Program-made: the position numbers and the translations under genes
Notes under the pieces: model-generated
What the model was told of the DNA's origin: nothing
The model's database searches: none
Seen by the model: the letters and a program-made list of their open reading frames with translations, nothing else
Source: Halobacteriales archaeon
GTDB taxonomy: Archaea; Halobacteriota; Halobacteria; Halobacteriales; SKNY01
DNA: 64,000 bases
NCBI GenBank assembly: GCA_007118975.1
Contig: SKQO01000004.1
Location: forward strand, 1 to 64,000
Reading direction: 5' to 3'
Shown: one piece after another, positions 60,180 through 64,000 of the stretch
Numbering within the stretch: the first letter of the stretch is position 1
How the letters are laid out: the number at the start of each line of letters is the position of its first letter

Positions 60180-61136
60180 TCAGGGGGAGACAGGTCCGCC
60201 GGTTTCTAGCGCTTTCTCCACGGCTAGTGTGAGTTCGAACGTCCGGCGGCCATCATCGTAGGACGAGCGAACGTTCGAGGGTTCGCCCGTACGGACGGCC
60301 TCGAGAAACGCCTCGCCAGCAGCCCGTGTCGAGTCGTTTTCACCCGTGAAATCGACCTCCTCACCGTCCACCTCGCCGGTCAGGCGGTTACCACTGAGGG
60401 AGAGATAACACCCCTCGGCGACGATCTCGACCCCGGAGCTGTGCACGGGGCTTGCCGATGTGGAAGTGACGTGACCGACAGTTCCGGTACCGTGGGCAGT
60501 GTTCGCGGCGACCACATCCTCGAAGTCGATGGTATCGACGAGCTCGTGGCCTCCCACGGCGGTGACCTCGTCGACGGGCCCGCCGAAAAGACGGAGGAGA
60601 TCATAGATGTGGGTGGCCTGCTCGACGATCTGGCCGCCGGAGTGCTCGTATGATCGCCACCAGTGATCGGGGCCCCCCGGGACACCGCTGAGATATTCCC
60701 CCTCAACGAGCCCGACCGTCCGACCGTCCAGTATTTCCTGGGCACGCTCCGTCGCTGCCGCATACCGATGCTGGTACCCGACAGCGCCGATCACATCGTT
60801 CGCCCGGATCGTCTGTTCGACCGTCGCCGCAGTCTCGGCATCGAGGGCAACGGGCTTTTCAACGAAAAGATCGAGCCCTCGTTCGGCAGCCATTGTCTCC
60901 TGGGTGGTATGGGCGAACGGCGGGATCACGACAAACACTGCATCGAGTCGTTCCTCGGACTCGTAGAGTTGTTCGTGATCGGTATACGCAGTCGCGTCGA
61001 ACGCCGTCGCAACCTCTTTCACGCGAGCTTGATCGACGTCACACACGGCAGTGACCTCCGAATCGGGGGTTGCCTCAACTGTCTGAAGGTGACTTTTTGC
61101 CCGACCACCCACGCCGATGAATGCGATGTGCAGCAT
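60180..61136 (-). CDS. Gfo/Idh/MocA family oxidoreductase
   Basis: MLHIAFIGVGGRAKSHLQTVEAT; LFVEKPVALDAETAATVEQ; VGYQHRYAAATERAQEIL. Confidence 0.93.
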   Translation of the reverse strand: MLHIAFIGVGGRAKSHLQTVEATPDSEVTAVCDVDQARVKEVATAFDATAYTDHEQLYESEERLDAVFVVIPPFAHTTQETMAAERGLDLFVEKPVALDAETAATVEQTIRANDVIGAVGYQHRYAAATERAQEILDGRTVGLVEGEYLSGVPGGPDHWWRSYEHSGGQIVEQATHIYDLLRLFGGPVDEVTAVGGHELVDTIDFEDVVAANTAHGTGTVGHVTSTSASPVHSSGVEIVAEGCYLSLSGNRLTGEVDGEEVDFTGENDSTRAAGEAFLEAVRTGEPSNVRSSYDDGRRTFELTLAVEKALETGGPVSP

Positions 61137-61284
61137 TTCGTATCGTCTTGGCATCAGGGGAGTCGGGCATAAACCTGTAGGTATCCCGCTGGAATGTCCG
61201 CCACACGATCGGGCCACTCGCGGCCATGTTTCGGGCGCATCCCAACAGCTTTCGCGACAAACGGGCTATCCTCGGTCGTTCACC

Positions 61285-62127
61285 ATGGCGACCCCCGACG
61301 TTGATCTGGCGATTTCGACCCTGGGATGTCCCGATTGGGATCTCGACCGAATCTGTCGAACGTGTGCCGACTGGGGGTACGATGGCGTCGACTTCCGAGG
61401 GTACCTAGACGAACCGCGAGACGTCACCGACCACGCCCTGTTCCGCGACAGACCGAGTGGAGTCTGCGACCGACTGGCTGAGGCGGGGCTCGCGATCAGC
61501 TGCTTGAGCTCGAGCCTCCGGATCTGTGATGAATCCGCACTGGATGCTAATCTCGCGATGGCAGAGCAGTTCGCCGCACTCGCTCGAGCACTTGACGTGG
61601 AGTTCGTGCGCGTGTTCGGCGCCGGCGATATCGATCGGCACGATCGCGCGGAGCTCGTCACGTTTGGCGCTGAAACGATGGCGAAACTCCTCGAGGTACC
61701 GGGCGCGAGTGAGGTGACCTGGATCCTTGAAACCCACGACAACTGGATCGACTCGCGCGACTGCCTGGAACTCATCGAGGCCGTCGACGAACCCAACTTC
61801 CAGCTACTCTGGGACGCGGGGCACACCACCCGGGTCGGTGACGAAGCGCCGGCTGAGACCCTCGATCGCGTTGGTGAGCATATCGAGTATGTCCATCTCA
61901 AAGATGCCCGCCTCGAACCGGATCACTCGGATGCGATGGATGACGGGTGGCGATACGTCACGCCCGGTGAAGGGGAGCTCCCGCTGGATGTGGCTGTTGC
62001 TGGCCTGGCGGAGATCGGCTACGACGGGTGGCTCATGTTCGAACACGAAAAGCGCTGGCACCCCGAGTTAGCGGCCCCAGCGGCAGCCTTTCCTGTATTT
62101 ATCGAGTGGTTCAACTCCCTGGAGTGA
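61285..62127 (+). CDS. sugar phosphate isomerase/epimerase
   Basis: LGCPDWDLDRICRTCADWGYDGVDFRGY; LETHDNWIDS; LLWDAGHTTRVG; YVHLKDARLEPDHSD. Confidence 0.92.
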   Translation: MATPDVDLAISTLGCPDWDLDRICRTCADWGYDGVDFRGYLDEPRDVTDHALFRDRPSGVCDRLAEAGLAISCLSSSLRICDESALDANLAMAEQFAALARALDVEFVRVFGAGDIDRHDRAELVTFGAETMAKLLEVPGASEVTWILETHDNWIDSRDCLELIEAVDEPNFQLLWDAGHTTRVGDEAPAETLDRVGEHIEYVHLKDARLEPDHSDAMDDGWRYVTPGEGELPLDVAVAGLAEIGYDGWLMFEHEKRWHPELAAPAAAFPVFIEWFNSLE

Positions 62128-62253
62128 GGAGGAGCGCCGCATTTCCCCTTCACATGAGGGCCGGATGAAAAGTTGAGCTCGCGTCGACATGCATACACGA
62201 ATCGTTGTCATAATCATCGACGAAGCGGCGTTGTCCGGTGTGGATTAGCCGGC

Positions 62254-63144
62254 TCAGATGTCGGGACGGTGGTGTCGGAGGTAGTGGAACGCATAGGTCT
62301 GGACGTACCCCGCGTACCTGCTACCGAACCGCTCCCTGATCGCCGCCGATGTTGCTCCGTAGTCACCTCGATCGCAGTCCGGATACTCGGCGGCGATCGC
62401 GCGTTTGATCCAGGTATCCAGCGGGACTGCCTGCGTGAATCCCAGCGAGAACAACAGGACGCAGTCGGCCACCTTCGGGCCGACACCGGTAAACTGCGTG
62501 AGATATTCCCGCGCCGCTTCGTACGGTAGGTCGGCCGCCGCCGCGGGATCTAGCCTATCCGCGACCTGTTCGGCGGTTGCTTTTACATAGGGAGCACGAT
62601 AGCCGAGACTCAGTTCACGGAGGCGCGACTCCGGAACAGTGGCGAGCGTTTCCGGGTCGGGGAACCCGTGGTGGCACTCACCATCGATTTCGACCGGTTC
62701 ACCGAACGTCGCGGCCAGGCGTCGTTGCATCGCCTGAATCCGGGGCACCCGCATTTGCGTCGAACAGATAAACGAAATAAGGCACGGAAACACGGGATCC
62801 TGTACCAGCCGCATCCCCCAGTAGGCCTGCCAGGCACGCTCGACCAGCGGATGACCAGGAGAATCTGCCTTGATCCGGTGCAGGTCGTCATCGAGACGAA
62901 GAAGCACCCGAAGTCGATCCTCGCTGTCCGCGGTGGACGCCCACTCCAACCCGCCGTTTCGCTGACGGACCCGGAGATATGCTCCGTCGATGACCGTTTC
63001 GTACCAGACACCGTCTGGCGGCGAGTCGGAGGCATACATCTCTCCCTGGCGCCGACGCCAGAGATACGATTGGCCGCTCTCGAGCGTGGCGCCGAGGTCG
63101 ATCCCGCCGGGGATCTGCTCCGCCGGGATCGTACCGCATCGCAT
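62254..63144 (-). CDS. 8-oxoguanine DNA glycosylase-like HhH-GPD protein
   Basis: LDLGATLESGQSYLWRR-like N-domain; FICSTQMRVPRIQAM; LTQFTGVGPKVADCVLLFSLGFTQAVPLDTWIKR (HhH + catalytic Lys/Asp region). Confidence 0.92.
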   Translation of the reverse strand: MRCGTIPAEQIPGGIDLGATLESGQSYLWRRRQGEMYASDSPPDGVWYETVIDGAYLRVRQRNGGLEWASTADSEDRLRVLLRLDDDLHRIKADSPGHPLVERAWQAYWGMRLVQDPVFPCLISFICSTQMRVPRIQAMQRRLAATFGEPVEIDGECHHGFPDPETLATVPESRLRELSLGYRAPYVKATAEQVADRLDPAAAADLPYEAAREYLTQFTGVGPKVADCVLLFSLGFTQAVPLDTWIKRAIAAEYPDCDRGDYGATSAAIRERFGSRYAGYVQTYAFHYLRHHRPDI

Positions 63145-63200
63145 ACTTGGACTCGGGCAGCGGCACCAATGGCCGTTTCGTATCTCATCGGGTGTATCAG

Positions 63201-64000
63201 TCACACGAGGAACTGGACGCCCGAAAACGCGCCGAAGGCGATCCCCACCGCCGCGACGAACGATCCAGCCCATGCCAGTAGGGTGTATCCAATCTTCGCA
63301 CGACTAATGCCGCCGCTTGCGTAGGCGGCACCCGCACCGGTGACCCCGCTGACGATAATCTGGTTGAACGAGACCGGGACCCCGAACAGTATCGCGATCT
63401 GGGCGATCCCGAAGGACGGGATGAGTGCCGCGAGCGCCCGACGCGGGCCGAGCTGGGCGTAGTCTTGGGAAACTGCTTTTATCATGCGTGGTGCGCCCGT
63501 CCAAGCGCCAATCAGCAATCCGGCACCGCCGCCGACGAGGATCGCCAGGAGGGGGACCATTCCGTCGAGAAGCGGGATCAGCGGACCGACAGCTAGGCCC
63601 ACTTGGCTACCGCCTGCGGAAAACGCGACGATGGCCCCCATTACCAGCGTGAAGCGTTGTTCCCCACCTACCAGATCGCTCCCCACCCAACGGGCCACGA
63701 CCGCCCACCCCAATCCCCCCAGCAACACGGTGACCAGGACTGACGGGACGGGGCTTGCGCGGGCCACGGCGGTGGCGATCGTCGCTCCCTCTCCGGTACC
63801 ACCGAGCACGGCGAATTCGATGTTCGCGAGTATGGCGCCGACGACACCACCAAGGATGGCGATGATCCGGGCTTCCGACATGAGTTCCTCGCGGAGTGCT
63901 CGAGCGATCCCATACGCAATGGCACCCCCGACGATGGGAGTGAACGTCCACATGACGCCGATCTCGAGGTATTTCGGCCAGTTTGGTACGCCACCCGCCG
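63201..64000 (-). CDS. PiT-family inorganic phosphate transporter, incomplete at window edge
   Basis: Frame stays open through 64000 (GVPNWPKYLEIGVMWTFTPIVGGAIAYG...); hydrophobic permease with GAIVAFSAGGSQVGLAVGPLIPLL and PVSFNQIIVSGVTGAGAA. Confidence 0.88.
   Translation of the reverse strand, partial: AGGVPNWPKYLEIGVMWTFTPIVGGAIAYGIARALREELMSEARIIAILGGVVGAILANIEFAVLGGTGEGATIATAVARASPVPSVLVTVLLGGLGWAVVARWVGSDLVGGEQRFTLVMGAIVAFSAGGSQVGLAVGPLIPLLDGMVPLLAILVGGGAGLLIGAWTGAPRMIKAVSQDYAQLGPRRALAALIPSFGIAQIAILFGVPVSFNQIIVSGVTGAGAAYASGGISRAKIGYTLLAWAGSFVAAVGIAFGAFSGVQFLV

Noticed and set aside
1-64000. CRISPR array, rRNA operon, restriction-modification or complete provirus
   Set aside because: No regularly spaced repeats, rRNA signatures, cas or R-M genes, and no capsid/terminase/portal/integrase genes were found by reading

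Overview
High-GC haloarchaeal chromosome segment, judged from the acidic proteins and from archaeal markers (RNase P component 4, aMBF1, DGGGP synthase, CDC48, archaeal shikimate kinase, SRP 7S RNA). It falls into two parts. Positions 1 to ~16.2 kb are accessory and decayed. They hold a broken flavin-dependent oxidoreductase, two toxin-antitoxin modules (one or both degenerate), an IS110-family transposase remnant, an MtnA fragment, diverged repeats, a penicillin-acylase-family hydrolase and a beta-propeller protein. They also hold a compact three-gene cluster: T4 gp19-like tail tube protein, S74 intramolecular-chaperone tail fibre protein, and a Tat-exported acidic protein. From ~16.2 to 64 kb the segment is a dense housekeeping region: rnp4, YhbY, MscS, SRP RNA, dinB, tpiA, hisC, purL, gatCA, asd, CDC48, aromatic biosynthesis genes, thiI, pyrBI, tenA, sugar isomerase/oxidoreductase genes, a DNA glycosylase and a PiT permease running off the window. 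The most interesting item is the orphan tail-tube/S74/secreted-protein cluster at 2.7-5.3 kb, which has no capsid, terminase, sheath or baseplate gene nearby. All family names come from reading the protein sequences by eye; no search was run.
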